Shown in pieces: positions 22,941 to 36,200 of a stretch of DNA of 64,000 bases; position 1 is the stretch's first letter; the number at the start of each line of letters is the position of its first letter. A model generated the notes under the pieces. The model did no database searches. It saw nothing but the letters and a program-made list of their open reading frames with translations, and was not told the DNA's origin. The position numbers and the translations under genes are program-made. The DNA comes from Jacaranda mimosifolia (Eukaryota > Streptophyta > Magnoliopsida > Lamiales > Bignoniaceae). Where the stretch lies: assembly GCA_018894105.1 (NCBI GenBank), contig CM032119.1, positions 18,555,246-18,619,245 of the forward strand, in the 5' to 3' direction.

Positions 22941-25760
22941 AACTAGTATTTCTCTACATATTTTGTGGTATAAGTCTATCTAGTATAAACTTGGCATAAA
23001 GGTTTATCTCCAAACAAATGATCATGCCAAAAGAACACTTTCCCAACTCCTAATCCCCAAAATAAATAAGGTTCAATTTGTGATCTAATTCTGTACATCT
23101 TCTTCCACAAAGAAGAATCATTCGACCTAAGTTTAACATCTCCCGGAATAGAACCTTCTACACACTTGTTCTTTATAAATTTAGACTATAGAGATTTTTT
23201 ATTCCTGAAATTCCACCACTGCTTCCATGGAAAATAATGAACAACATCATGTAGATCTCGCGCTCCCAATCCACCTTCAACGATTTGATAGCAAAGATCA
23301 GACCATGTTAACCAATGAGTTTTCTTTTGGCTACCAAAATTTCCCCAAAAGAATTTGTTTATGATTTTTTCCATCTAATAGATAATAGATTTTGGTGGTT
23401 GCAGCACTTGAATAAGGAATGTGGGCATGGAATTAAGAACAACTTTTATAAGAGTTAGCCTTCTTCCATATGATAATACAAACTTCTCCCAACCCAATAC
23501 TTTAGCTCTCATTCTATCAATCAAAGAAGTAAACAACATCTCCTTCTTGTTTCCAACATATAAAGAAACACCTAAATATGTGATAGAAAGCTGCTTGAGA
23601 GTAAAACCTGTTAAATTCCATAGATATCTTTGTTGGCTCCTACTACACTTCTTATTGACAATGAACACACCCTTCTAACAATTTATCTACTACCCCAAAA
23701 CCTCTTCGTATTAATGAAGGACCTCCATAAGCTCAGTAATACTTTCCCCAACAACTTTTGCAAATATAATGACATCATTTGCATATGCAAGATGACAAAT
23801 TTGTATCTTAGATCTATGAGCATATCTAAGTGATGGAGACCTTGAATATAGATGCTCAAGCTTTCCAGATAACCATTCAGCTGCAATTATAAAGAGGGCA
23901 GGAGATAATGGATCTCATTTTCTTAGTCCTCTTGTAGATTTGAAACATCTGGCATTTGATCCATTAATTAAGACAGTGAATTAACAATTTTCAATACAAC
24001 TCTAAATCATCAAAGAAATTCATGTGTAAGAAAACCCCATTTAATATAGCATATGATAAAGGAATTGCCACTGAACTCTACCATAGGCCTTAGCCATATC
24101 CAACTTGAAAATTACCTTATGCCCTTTCACTCTATGATTTAGAGAATGAACCAGCTCCTGAGCTAAAACAATATCATCTACAAAAGATCTTTCGTCAACA
24201 AAACCACTTTGCGAGGGTGATATCAATGCTAGCAGCAATGAACAAAGTGTTTCATATAGCAGTTTAGACATGATTTTATCAGTTGCATTGCATAAATTGA
24301 TTGGCCTACAATCTGACCAAGTATTTGCATTCTCTACCTTTGAAATTGAAACTAAAGAAGTGCACGTAAAGCTTCTAGGTGTGGTGGCATTACCTTGAAA
24401 AAAAATCTATCTACTTCCTCAAAATCTTGATCAACTATATGCCAAAATACTTAATAAAAATATGTTGAAAAACCATTAGGCCCGGCCACACTTTCAACGT
24501 CCATACTGAACACTACTTCCTTTATTTCCTTTATATTTGGGCAAACACACAAATCTATAGATTCTTCTTCACTCACAATCTTTGGAATATGGGAGAAGTC
24601 TTCTGGCTGGAAAGAAATATTACCACTACTAAGGAGATTTTGAAAGAAATGAGCTGCAGAATTTTTTATGTCCTCAAACTTTACTAAAGTGTGATCTCCA
24701 TCTATAGTATGATGAATAGCTGATTTGGTTCTTTCCTTTTAACCCAAGAGTGAAAAAATTTAGTATTTCTATCTCCTTCTGAAGCCCATCTAACTGCAAC
24801 TTTTTGCTTCCAATACTCTTGTTCAATATCCAGAACCCTAGTAAGTTGTGCATTACTTCTATTCATTTGAATGAGATCACTCCCAATGTTCTATTTCTTA
24901 TTTAGCATTTTTAACAGCATCAAACACATTGCTAAACACACGTTTATTCGACCATTTAAGATGCATCTTAAGCCTATATAATTTTTGTTGTAATTTGAGC
25001 ATACCTATATCTAATATTAGCATTTCCCAATTTTGTTTAACAGTGTCATAAAAATCATGTTTCTTACACCATATGTGTTGAGAGTTGAATAAAGAAGGCC
25101 CTCCAAAATTTTGATTTTCCCACGCAATATGATGGGGAGAATGATCCGAATGTTTCCTCACCAAATGATATACTTTGGTACTGCTAAATATTTAGTTCCA
25201 ACTTAAGGATACCAATACTCTATCAAGCCTTTGCCACAACCATTTGTCTATCCAAGTTCTTGACTCGTATCTCCAAATTCAACCATGGAATGCAATTTAG
25301 GAGCAACACTACCTCTTTTTTCTGAAATATTTAATATTGTGTCAAAATCTCCACCTACTATTCATGGTTCTGATGTAGCCACTTCACGTATGCCATTCCA
25401 CAATTCCTATCTCTCAATTTTTGAACACTTAGCATAAACAAAAGTGGCAAAGAAGGAAGAAGACAGTAATTGGGATGAAACTTTAACATGTAAGAATTGA
25501 GAATGATTCACTAGCATATCAACTTTAAAGTTCATATCATAGAAACACCAAATTTTATTAGATATATTAGCCCACACCCTATCAAAACCAAATCTCCTTA
25601 ACATGAAATTCATATCTAACTATGTCATAAGCTCAAGAATAACCAAAATGTTAAGTTTCTTTCTCTTTCTTAACTCATGAAGGTAGCTTTGCATCTTAGG
25701 ATTTTTAATCCCTCTTATATTCCATATCACAAAATTTATTGTATTCATAATCAATGACGG
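22941..25760 (-). pseudogene. LINE ORF2, 5' part (endonuclease and reverse transcriptase), broken
   Basis: On the - strand an APE-type endonuclease begins near 25740 ('NFVIWNIRGIKN') and continues with 'FATFVYAKCSKIER' (25430) and 'WIVGGDF' (about 25360). Reverse transcriptase motifs follow: 'SPSQSGFVDERSFVDDIVLAQE' and 'FKLDMAKAYGRVQW' at 24210-24060, and 'HLAYANDVIIF' at about 23790 in place of the usual F/YADD box. Then come 'LSITYLGVSLYVGNKK' at about 23590 and 'GWEKFVLSYGRRLTLIK' at about 23480. 'INKFFWGNF' and 'VEGGLGARDL' at 23374-23260 lead toward the zinc-binding region. The catalytic YADD is changed to YAND and several stops are present, so the element is dead. It continues at 15615-14284 after the copia insertion. 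A preceding ORF1 is not recognised. Confidence 0.88.
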
Positions 25761-26500
25761 GATGACAAATCTGAAGTAGACCTTGACAAACTACGTGTCA
25801 GTATTCTATTTGCAACCCACTTACTTCTTTTTCTATTTAGCAACTAAGGTAATATTTTGTTGATCATCAACACTAGTTGTTGTTGTTCTACACAAATCCC
25901 TTGCTTCATTAAATAATACCTTCTTCTTTCCAAATTTTGATTTTCTAATTTAGAATTTCCATGGATTTGTATCTTCCAAATTCTCTTCAGTCTTTACTTC
26001 TGGAACATCTTCTCCCACATAACTTGTTCCCTAGATGATCAATTTCATTTTCATTCATCTCTTTCTTTCTTTTTTTCCAGATTAGTACTTCTGTATCTTA
26101 AATCTAAGTTCATATTTTTTTGTGATACATGCCTCTTATTGAGATCGTAAGGTCATGACTATTGATGTCAAGCTACTAGTTACACAGATTTGCACTTATG
26201 ATGAAAATCAAGATCGCAGGGTCAAGATCAACGAACGACTCCATGTTACAAGTGAGCGGGAACCACAAAAACTGAAAAATGCACCCCATGAATAATCTGG
26301 ATGTCATCATATCAAGACCAAGAAGGTACAGTAGACTTACATTACATCTACAAAGGTGGGCCCAGGGTCATGAGATCGAGGTCAACAAAAGAGCCCAATT
26401 TGATAATTATGGCATTAAAGGCAATATAGCACAAATAAAGTACAAAACAAAGACAAAGCAATAATATAAAATATAGCGTCACAAAATAGATCGGGAGTCA
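25761..26500. other. Unclassified stretch, perhaps LINE 5' leader
   Basis: No domain is recognised. The part up to about 26060 may belong to the LINE 5' region. From 26100 the base composition is less AT-rich and resembles the following gypsy-type remnant. Confidence 0.35.
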
Positions 26501-28560
26501 GCTACAAGAATGTCCTGATAATATGAAAGCAGTTATGCAAGTCAAAATAACAAGAACAAAGATGCATGTTAAAACCAGACATCACCAAAAGACATGACAC
26601 CCTAAAGTCAAGCCCACGAAGCTGATGAAGTGAACTCAACATCAAAGGGGCAAGGTTCATGACAAGTTTCAGCATCGGGAAGAATCTCCTCAAGAGCTCC
26701 AATCTTCAAAGGATCGAGCTAAGTGACATCAAACCCCATAAACTAGACCCCAAGGTGAATGATTTGATCTCGACACTTGTAGAAACTATCCAAACATTCA
26801 TCAACAGCCTTCTCCAATGCTAATTCACTAAACACATGAGACTTAGTGACATCACGAGCTCTCTCTAGACTGTGTTTCTTGACAAGCTCGACATATTGGA
26901 AGGAATTCATGATCTCCTTAAAACCACTAGATTTTACCCTCTAAAAGTACCAGAGATCTTGACTTTGCTTTCAGCTTTAAGAGCATGACGCATACGATCC
27001 AACTCCAACTTAACTTCTTCCTTTTGCTTCGTACAAATCTTAGCCACTTGAGTTAGTAAGGCCACCTCTCTAGCATGACCTTGGGCATCCAACTTCAATT
27101 GAAGGAGTTTGAGCTCAGCTTCACCAAGTCGTGAACTCAAAGTCATGGCCTCATTCTAATAATGGGCAGCCATCAAAGCCAAGTGATGCGTAAATGCTAA
27201 TGTCTGCCATGAGAAGAGAAAATCGTTAGAATAAGAGAATAGGAATGAATGACTCACAAATAAAAAAATAAGAACTGACTCACATTGACTCGTAAGCAAT
27301 GTTCTCCTTGACCCTGAACCCAAGAGTGCAACTTGATCTCGAGTTAATAAACAAGCCCATAAAGAGAGAATAAGTCTCCCTAGCATTTGTGAAAATGACA
27401 TCTGATTCAGTAGTAAGATCCCAAAGGGGAGAAAGTGGGGTCCCAAGAGGCTGAACACATGGAGTTCGCTGATCTTTAGATCTAGTTGCCATTTTAATCT
27501 CATCTAGAAGAGCTTGGTGATGAGAAATTTGCTCTAATGCGATCATTTCTAGAGAGTGGGTCATAAAGAGATTACCAAAAGAATCTATCCGAGTTCAAAT
27601 GTCGTAACCTAGGAAGGAATTGAAGGACCCGAGACTCAGTATCTGAAGGAACAACTACTCATCTCTTTGAAGGTCGAGTTCCACCATCCACTACAGGCTC
27701 TTGCTCTCTATGTCACGGAGATTGGACTAGATCAATAGAGGGATCGGTACTCGATGGTAGGCCAACTGGGGACGTACGAGTCGCTGGAGTTGAGACCCAA
27801 ACGAGGGTAGGTGACCTACCCAAGATTACAGGAGGTTGCAACGAACTACCACCAGCTACTTACTCACAAATAGCCAACCTCTTCTGCATCTTGTTCAATG
27901 CAAACACTTCTCCTAACCATCGTAGCTGCAAGAGAAACACAAAACTTAGAACAAATCATGAGATTAAAAGAAAACCAAAATACAAACAAGTTATCTAAAG
28001 ATCGTCTGACCTAAATTAGATTTGGCATCAACCCGATAATCCTAAAGACCTCCTCAATCAATGGAACCCGAGCATGATACCAAGTCACTATAAGATGATG
28101 TTTTGTGAACCTATCTTCCCAAGTAGGCTCAAGTGAAGGTACATTTTAGAAATAACCCAATGACATTCGATTGGCTAATGGCAATTTAAAGGATGACACA
28201 AAAATAAGAACTTTTTCTTCTAATAAACCAAAGAGGTTGGAAGTTTATACAAAAATCTATAATCCTTATGTGTACTCAAATACAAGAAACTTTGATCACT
28301 CCTACGAACCGAAGAATAAAGCGAATATATAGACCAAAAGTTCTAAATGACGCCTCAACTCCAAAATTGGCCATTATTATGATAAAAGAGTTTATATGAC
28401 GAAATGAATTTAGTAGTAATTGAGCAGGACAAACCTCTAGACCCCATAATATATTCTCAACCCTAACATCTAATGGGAACCTTAGACCCGCATCTAAAAC
28501 TGCAAGACTAAAAGTGCAAGAATGTGGGGAAGGATCGTACATCCTATGATGCTTAGACAT
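26501..28560 (-). pseudogene. 'Putative gypsy type transposon' (PF04195-like) frame, antisense to the adjacent LTR, broken
   Basis: The - strand frame at 28560-28276 contains 'AGLRFPLDVRVENILWGLE', 'CPAQLLLNSFRHINSFI' and 'FRTFGLYIRF'. These resemble the conserved start of the plant family annotated as putative gypsy type transposon (PF04195). A charged, coiled-coil-like segment at 27146-26934 ('LGEAELKLLQLKLDAQGHAR', 'KQKEEVKLELDRMRHALK') is typical of the C-terminal half of these proteins. Stops and frame changes intervene. The function of the family is unknown. The frame is antisense to the LTR at 29146-29644. The family name is from memory of the motif pattern. Confidence 0.55.
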
Positions 28561-29145
28561 AATTATTATTTCAAAATCAATAAGTATATGATAGTGAGAT
28601 CTAATTCTGTTGACATCATTTTCCTTTAAAATAGGTCAAGTAATCAAATGAGAAAGATTAACATCAATTTTAGGGTACTTGAACTAATTCCCTTGGAGGC
28701 AATTAGGCTCTTCCATCAAAGGTCGAGATGAAGCCTTGTTATTGCCCAAACTCGTGTTGAAGCTCATGCTTTTGACTGATTATCAATCGACCCTCTACTG
28801 TTGTGTATCTCCCCATCATAAGACCGAGATACCATAGGTAGAGAAGATTACTCAATAATTTGAAAGAAATCAATAAGTCCGAGCCAAAGAGTTTGAAGAA
28901 AACCAAAGCAAGATACCAGAGAGAAGTTTTGCTGAATGAAAACAAGGTAAAACATAAATGAAAATGGGGCAACTCACATTTATAGGCAAACAAAACAAGA
29001 GGAACGCTTAAGATGAAAAACACGAATCCCAAGGCCCATGATGTAATGGCTAAGATCTCAACTTAATTCTGAAACTACTTCCCTAATTTTGAGTTTGTAC
29101 ATTCAATATTTCCTCACTTCAAACTTGGAGAATTCGGGAGGTTAA

Positions 29146-29644
29146 TGATGGGAGACACGAAAAATATTATAAAGTACCAAGAAACATCAGAAATGCCATT
29201 AATTTGATCCAAATCCCTATATTTTTGAAAATGGGTTGGATCATGCCCAATGGGTTTTTACATTACCTGGATGAATGAAGTTATCAATCCAATACCATGT
29301 GGACGTTCAAGATTTAGACACCTCTCCCAAAGGTTGTCTGACAAATATCAAACAAGTATAAATACCCCCAATATTCCTCATTTAAAGGTATGGAATCTAC
29401 ACTTTTACTAGTAAATTCTCCCATCTATATATTTATTACGACCTCTCGAACTGAATTGAGCATCAGAGGATTTTCACTAGGACCCCTACCCGTGACCTTT
29501 AACAATCTGATTGTGGCTGTAGACTCTAGGATTTGAGCCTCACATTTGAACAGAATTTGACCCAAACATTTGCGAGTCTCAATTCATCAAAGGATCACTC
29601 CTGACTCCAAGAGTTGAGCAAATCACAGGAAGTTCTCTAATACA
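29146..29644 (+). mobile_element. Gypsy-type LTR, probable 3' LTR of the PF04195-bearing element
   Basis: Starts 'TGATGGGAGACACG' after a purine-rich 'cgggaggttaa'. It has a TATA-like 'caagtataaatacccc' near 29353 and ends near 'agttctctaataca'. The stretch 'actgaattgagcatcagagg' is characteristic of the U5 region of a widespread plant gypsy LTR type. No second copy is found in the window, so the 5' LTR is missing or outside recognition. Confidence 0.6.
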
Positions 29645-32380
29645 TTGAATAGGTGGTCGATATATACTTTATTTGTCACCACCTATTAATCTCCATACAT
29701 AATTAAACTATACTCAAAATATCCTTTTTGTGATTATTCATTTGATTAGAAAATAAATCAACGTACAACTAATTATGCACAAGATTACTATGATATTTCA
29801 AATTTAAAAACTAATCTTGTTCAACTATGATTCTAAATTCTATATCTGACATATCATTTTCAATTAGAAATTTTTTAGCCTTGGGCAGTTTAATCTTATT
29901 TTCTTATTAGCATTTATATATGATGGAGATTGAGAGTGATCCTTTGAAGCATCCTATTTATTTCAGCTTATTTGGGTCTTGAGGTTGAATAGATCTGGAT
30001 TCTAGTATCTAAAACCACAAAAATGTATTACAATCATTGTGAGGAATCCCAACGAAAATACTCAACATTCAAGTTAAGATTAAATATACAAGAGTAAGTT
30101 GGAGGCAGTATAGAGAATCTAGAGAGAATATATATATTTTAAGTTATTGGTGATATATGAATATACCTTACTATAAGGAGTTGACTTGATGTTTATAAGC
30201 ATTCTTCTTTTCAAATATGGACAAAATGATGTGGCGCATTCCCTTACGTACAAGTGGCATTCATTTTATGATTTAGATAGTGTTGAGCTAAAACGCACAT
30301 TAGGCGGGCCAAGATTAATTATGAAATATAAGACAAAGCTGGCATTTCTTTTGATATCTATGTTATTAATCCTCCACTTCATCAAGTACGACGTGAAGTG
30401 GAAGTGATTTACCTCAGGGTTTGCAAATTAATAATGCTTATGATTAGATATATGAATATGTGCATTTTCACTTGTTGGATGCATCACCTCAATTGGAGGG
30501 CATGTGTTCTGGTCTAATAGATGCTGACTTTTTACCTTTATATATATCCGCCCATGGCCCTCCATTTCATTTTCATCCTGCTTTAAATCTCTTCTATAGA
30601 TCAGAGTTTTTTAATTGGGGTAGAAATCCTTTGAGGGCAACATAGTTTAACAAGCAATTCCTTTTGTTAGGTATAATTTTTCTTTATCCTCTCCTATTCT
30701 CTTTATGGCATATCGAGCCCCTAATGTAGGGACCCACAATAGTTTTGAGTCTATGAAGAATAATCAAATAAGTTCTTTACCTGTTAGTTCATATTTAAGT
30801 GCCAGGTCCTGCTATTATGGCTCCTTAATTGCCCAAAACCTTTCTGTGGTGAACCATCAAGTAGTTGTATCTTGGATTCAAACCATAGATGAGGTTGTTC
30901 TCAATCCCAACTTGCCTAAATTGCATATTTGCTCAGTTTTGTCCCAAAGTGATCTTGCTAGAATACTACCCTAATTGTTCATCACTAAAAACTATAGGAT
31001 AATAATACCTAGTGTTAAATAGCATATACATGATCACCCTTGTGGGTGTCTTCTATGTTGCCCACTTTTAAGCTGGCTTACAATTTCTCTTACATCTTTG
31101 GGCATAAAATATCCGTACTAGTTTAGATCTCTCTATCCAGCGAACTTCCTCCTGATTTTATCTGACATATTTGTAGCTTCATAATAATAATGACCTATTT
31201 GGGATTGAACCCTCTTTTGAGGATTTTGGGATATATTATTTAAATATTATTTTTATATTATATATATATATATAAATACTAAAACTCACGATCCGGCTCT
31301 TGAGCCTTCGAGGTACTATATTAAAGCTCAAGTTTGGCTTAATCCCAAGCTAGGCTCAAGCTTGATAAGTGTCGAGTCTAAGCCTAACTTTTTTATGTCA
31401 AGTTGAGCCAACTCATTTGCAGCCCTACTACATTAATCCAAAGTCAAAGACTACAAGATATTTGTTTGCAGCACTAAGCTTCGTTCAAATGAGTTTTGGG
31501 ATGTAGGTGGAACTTCTAATGCCGGAGGCGCTGTAGGTGGTTCGGAGTTTGGGGGTTATTGTCATTCTCCATTCTCTCTAGCAACTTCTTTCCTTGAAGG
31601 TGCTTCCCAAACACTTAGGTCTTGAGCTCTCGATCTTATTTGTATTCTCAGTGTTTAGTGAGTAGAAGATTTCTCCTAGACGACATTGAAATAATGTTGT
31701 CGGAATTTATCTCTTAGGATCTCTTTGATAATTTATAGTTTGAAAATGGATGTTCTAAGTCTCTCATTCGCCAACGCGCTTGTTGAGAGATTTGTCGAGT
31801 TATGAAAGTGATGCTATGCCATTTTTTTGTTAATAATAGTATTAATAATGTTAGGATTTATGAGTCGCACTATTGTACATAAGAGTTTATGTTGATATCA
31901 TGATGTTACTTTTATCATATTTTTATTGATATGTTGTTAAAGCATATCATGGGCACATTAAAAAGTATTTGGCGCCAGTGATGAAATTGACAATTTTAAA
32001 GGATAACATTTGAATTTTGAAGGAATATACACACGCAAAGACAAATAGAAGGAATTATACTATTAGATGAACAAAGAAGATATTGGATATCAATTTTGAT
32101 AAACAGCACATTAATCGCAAAGGCTGCCGCTATGTAAATTACTAGACTAGTAAGTAGTAACTCATATACTCAAGTGGGGTAAAAATAAAATGCAATTTCC
32201 CAAACAAATCCAAAACAAGAGTCCAACAACAAGAAGGTCTCTTCCAAGACCGTCGGCGGTGTTGACTGTTGAGGAAAAAACAAAACATTCAAATCTGAAT
32301 TATTAATTCACACTCCTCACTCATTGCGACAACCCTGAGTCCCTGACACCACCATACCGCCTGCCCCGGCCCACCCCGCG
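29645..32380. other. Unclassified spacer upstream of the PMT2-like gene
   Basis: No gene is recognised. 31245-31275 is a TA-rich microsatellite. 31280-31430 has repeated 'gctcaagcttg'-type words ('ctcaagtttggctt', 'aggctcaagcttga', 'caagttgagccaactc') such as occur in dispersed plant repeats. Open frames at 30186-30407, 30460-30645 and 30705-30974 show no family motif. Confidence 0.45.
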
Positions 32381-32460
32381 GACCTCTCTGTAATCGCACT
32401 ACTAAAAAGATATCCTCTCTTCACAAGATCTCTTTGGTAGCGCAGAAGCAGCGAACTAGT
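32270..32460 (+). promoter_or_regulatory. Promoter and start region of the PMT2-like gene
   Basis: Base composition turns GC/C-rich ('caccataccgcctgccccgg') and then CT-rich ('tatcctctcttcacaagatc'), typical of plant promoters and 5' leaders. The exact transcription start cannot be fixed. Confidence 0.4.
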
Positions 32461-32531
32461 GTGTATATACTTCGTGATTGTTTTTTGTTTTGTTGATCAT
32501 CTTATATAGCTTGGAACTCTCCTGTATTTAG

Positions 32532-33188
32532 GTAATGATAGTGATGAGCTTCAACAGCTTCTGAAAAGGAACTGTCCACAATTTGCTTTCTTCCTTCTCT
32601 GTGAGCAATACCGTTTGCTATTTTTATCTGCCGACTTTGCTAGACTGTTGGTGAAATGGATTTGGTTTTTGCCTTTTTTATTTTCTTTTCTTATTGTACG
32701 AGATATCGCTATGCATGATCGGTGTATGAGTATGTCATTCATTGTTTAAGTTGCCCACATCTAAGTACGCTTATTCTAATATAGCTCATACATAAAGCTG
32801 TCATGTTTTGTGCAGCGATACATTTTAAGGCGAACAGATCTCATCAATATACATGTTAAGCTGAGGTTGGATTTGTAGAGAAAGTGTTAAATATATCATT
32901 ATTAATCATTATAGGATACCTAGGTGGTTGCTTATGTTGCCCTGGAGTTGCTACTCTAAATGATTTGAGGTTTTGGGAATTGGGCTTTTTCCACTGATTG
33001 TGGAATGCTATTTTCTGTTAGTTGGAGCTTGGTAATGGACCAAACCTTATCAAGAAATCGTAGGAGCATATTCTTTTGTGTAGATCTTGTCAATTTGAGT
33101 CAAATTTAGGATATACTTTGTTTAGTTGTACATAATTTTCTCTTCTAGCAATTTATGATGCCATGCCCCTAACATCATTACATTGTAG
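32532..33188 (+). other. Probable 5'-UTR intron of the PMT2-like gene
   Basis: A donor 'ag|gtaatg' at 32532 and an acceptor 'cattgtag|ggagc' ending at 33188 bracket a 657-bp T-rich interval. The start codon follows 30 bases after the acceptor. Confidence 0.5.
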
Positions 33189-33218
33189 GGAGCTTCTGAA
33201 TGCTGGTCTGATCATCTT

Positions 33219-36200
33219 ATGGCTTCAAAGCTTCACTCTTCGGGCAGCAGAGGACGAAGTCGGGTGTCCTTATTTGTTGTAATTGGTCTCTGCTGTTTCT
33301 TTTACTTGTTGGGAGTATGGCAGAGGAGTGGTTTTGGAAAGGGAGATGGTTTTGCAATAGAGATCAATAAACAGCAGATAAACTGCACTGTATCTCCCTC
33401 TCTGGACTTTGAAAGCCATCATAATTATGTGGCGACTGTTGACTCTTCTGAGCCCAAAGCCAAAGTTTTTGAGCCATGTGATGTTCGATATACTGACTAT
33501 ACTCCATGCCAAGAGCAAGATCGTGCCATGACCTTCCCAAGAGAAAATATGGTTTATAGAGAAAGGCATTGCCCACCAGAAGAGGAAAAATTGCGTTGTT
33601 TGATTCCAGCACCCAAAGGCTATACGACACCTTTTCCTTGGCCAAAGAGTCGTGACTATGTTTACTATTCTAATGTCCCTTTCAAAAGCTTGACAGTTGA
33701 GAAGGCTGTGCAGAACTGGGTGCAATTTCAGGGTAATGTATTCAAATTTCCAGGAGGTGGGACAATGTTTCCTCAAGGGGCTGATAAATATATCGCCGAA
33801 CTCGCGCGAGTGATTCCAATTGCCAATGGGTCAGTTCGAACAGCTCTAGACACCGGTTGTGGAGTATGTACTGCTTTTCCCTTTTTTCTTTTTGTTTGCT
33901 TTTTGTGTGCGCATGTGTCTGTATTTCTCCCTTCATCTTTCACATGCAAAACGTGTAGCACATATATAAGGCCTTTCGTGCCTTTGTGTAAAATAAGGCA
34001 TCATATGCTTATTAGAATGCATTTTAGCAATCATTAAACATGCATGTTAATTAAAGACTTGGAATTCACTTTACTGATGGTCCGTCCATTAGAATGGTGT
34101 AATTTTTCATGAAAACATGTGAACCTTTGGAGTTGTTAGACTACTGCGTTAGATATGCCTTGACATACTTGATATTCTGTCCATTACTGCACCTTGCAGG
34201 GTTTTTTACAATTCAAAATTAGGTTTAATGTTTTTAATTTTGTTAATAGAGCATCAAGCAGTATAGTACACTGTACACTGACATTTATGTTTTCAACTGA
34301 AGTCTGGCATTGTTTAAATCTAACAAGTTGAGAGCACTTTTTCCATAGTTTCTAAACTGGTTACACTAAATTAAATAAGGTTGCCAGCTGGGGTGCTTAC
34401 ATGCTGAAGAGAAATGTGCTGGCAATGTCATTTGCACCAAGGGACAATCATGAGGCGCAAGTGCAATTTGCATTGGAGCGAGGTGTGCCAGCAATTATTG
34501 GGGTTCTTGGATCAATAAAACTTCCATTCCCATCCAGAGCATTTGATATGGCGCAATGTTCAAGGTGCTTGATACCATGGACATCCACTGGTATGCCATA
34601 GCCACTACAACCTTCAAAATAGTATAAATCTTGGATGATTTTTGTTCTTATGACATTATGTGCAGGACAAAAAGAGATCAGGAAAATGTTGCAATTATTT
34701 AGTATTTCAGCGTAATTATTTTCAGATAATTGATGATTGTTTCATGAAAAGATTATAATCCTCAAGATGCCAGTATGCAATATTGTAACCTTAAGTTTGC
34801 CTTCCAGATTATGTCCAATGATTTTCTTTCTTATCATTAAAATGAAATGAAATTCCCGATATACTTGCTCATCTTGAATTCGAAAGTAATGATATTTGTC
34901 ATCAATTCTTCCTGTGGTGACATCTAAGTGCATGCCTGTACTCTCAATGTTAAAATGCATACTATATGCTGCATACTGATGTGATCTTAATTTACTTTCT
35001 GGAAAAAAGAAAAAAAGAAAAAAGAAAAAAAGGGAACCATGAGAATCACTTGATGTTATCAAATCACCTTTTTTGGCTTTGAATTTTATTTTTTCCTTTT
35101 GTTTTCCCTCTGAAAGAACATTAGAAAATTGTATTACATTAATGGTTGTGATATAGGACATACTCTTCAGCTTTAGAGGGTGATTGACGCCAAATCACCA
35201 AATGTTTCTCGGAAAAGATAGTATAGTGTTGGCAAGTCTTAATACACTTAGGAGATCCATATACATATAGTTAACAACCTTTGTTTCCTATTCTGCACAC
35301 TCCAGAATATGCCCTGAACAAAACTGATGGCTCTCTTAAATGGCCAATGATTACCACCATATTGAAGAGTTTCATTGTTCAAATGCCCCAAATGAATAGA
35401 TGGTGAATGATCTACTACTGAAGGAAATTAAGGCAACATGATGCCATTAGCTGGATCTCATTTCCAAGCATGATCAAATTCTACCCATATGGATTAGATG
35501 ATTATAGCTAATGCCATCCTAGCTGTCACTGTCTGCCAAATGAATATCTTTGTACATTTGGTTGATTATGGTTATATATTACTCTCCTTATCCCAAAATA
35601 ATCGGTCTAGTTTGACCAGATATAGAATTTTAGATGAGAGTTGAAAAGTGTTAGATTTGTGTATTTTTACCTTATTCCCCTCAGTGGTTGGGAATTAGTG
35701 ACATCATGCTATTACTTTAATTGAGAGGATAGTTTTGGAAAAGAATTCCATTTTAGGAAAACATTTCAAAAAGGATATGAGAGCAACAAATTTTGGGTGA
35801 AGGTAATCTCTCTGCATGCTCTTATTTTTACCCATTATTTCAGTCTCTGCATGTAGATAATTCCAACTTCCAAATCATACACTGAGTCCTTCTATTTCTT
35901 GTAAGATGATCAAATATCATTTTGAAGATGACTTAGAAATTAAATAATTTCATTCAAAGTTAAAACACCAAAAATAGTGAGCTAAATATGGGGCCAGAAA
36001 TAACTGATGTATGTTCATGATCTAATCATTATCTTAGCAAAGTAAGGTACAGAAAAAGAATGAATGCTGTTAAGTTCTTTTTTGCCTTTATCTTTTGATT
36101 ATATTCAAGTACTCAGATCAATTATAGAATTTTTACCAACATCAGCTGATAATAAAAAGCATTCTAGTCATTTGCTTCTCTCTTTGGTATCTTTTTCTTC

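Noticed and set aside
30186..30974. Three + strand open frames upstream of PMT2 as genes
   Set aside because: They are short, lack recognisable domains and splice signals that join them, and lie in repeat-like sequence.
33270..33776. Long - strand open frame (168 residues) opposite PMT2 exon 1
   Set aside because: It mirrors a strongly conserved + strand coding exon and shows no motif of its own.
35004..35035. AG-rich run in PMT2 intron 2 as a regulatory GAGA element
   Set aside because: It is an A-rich simple repeat (aaaaag units), better explained as a microsatellite.
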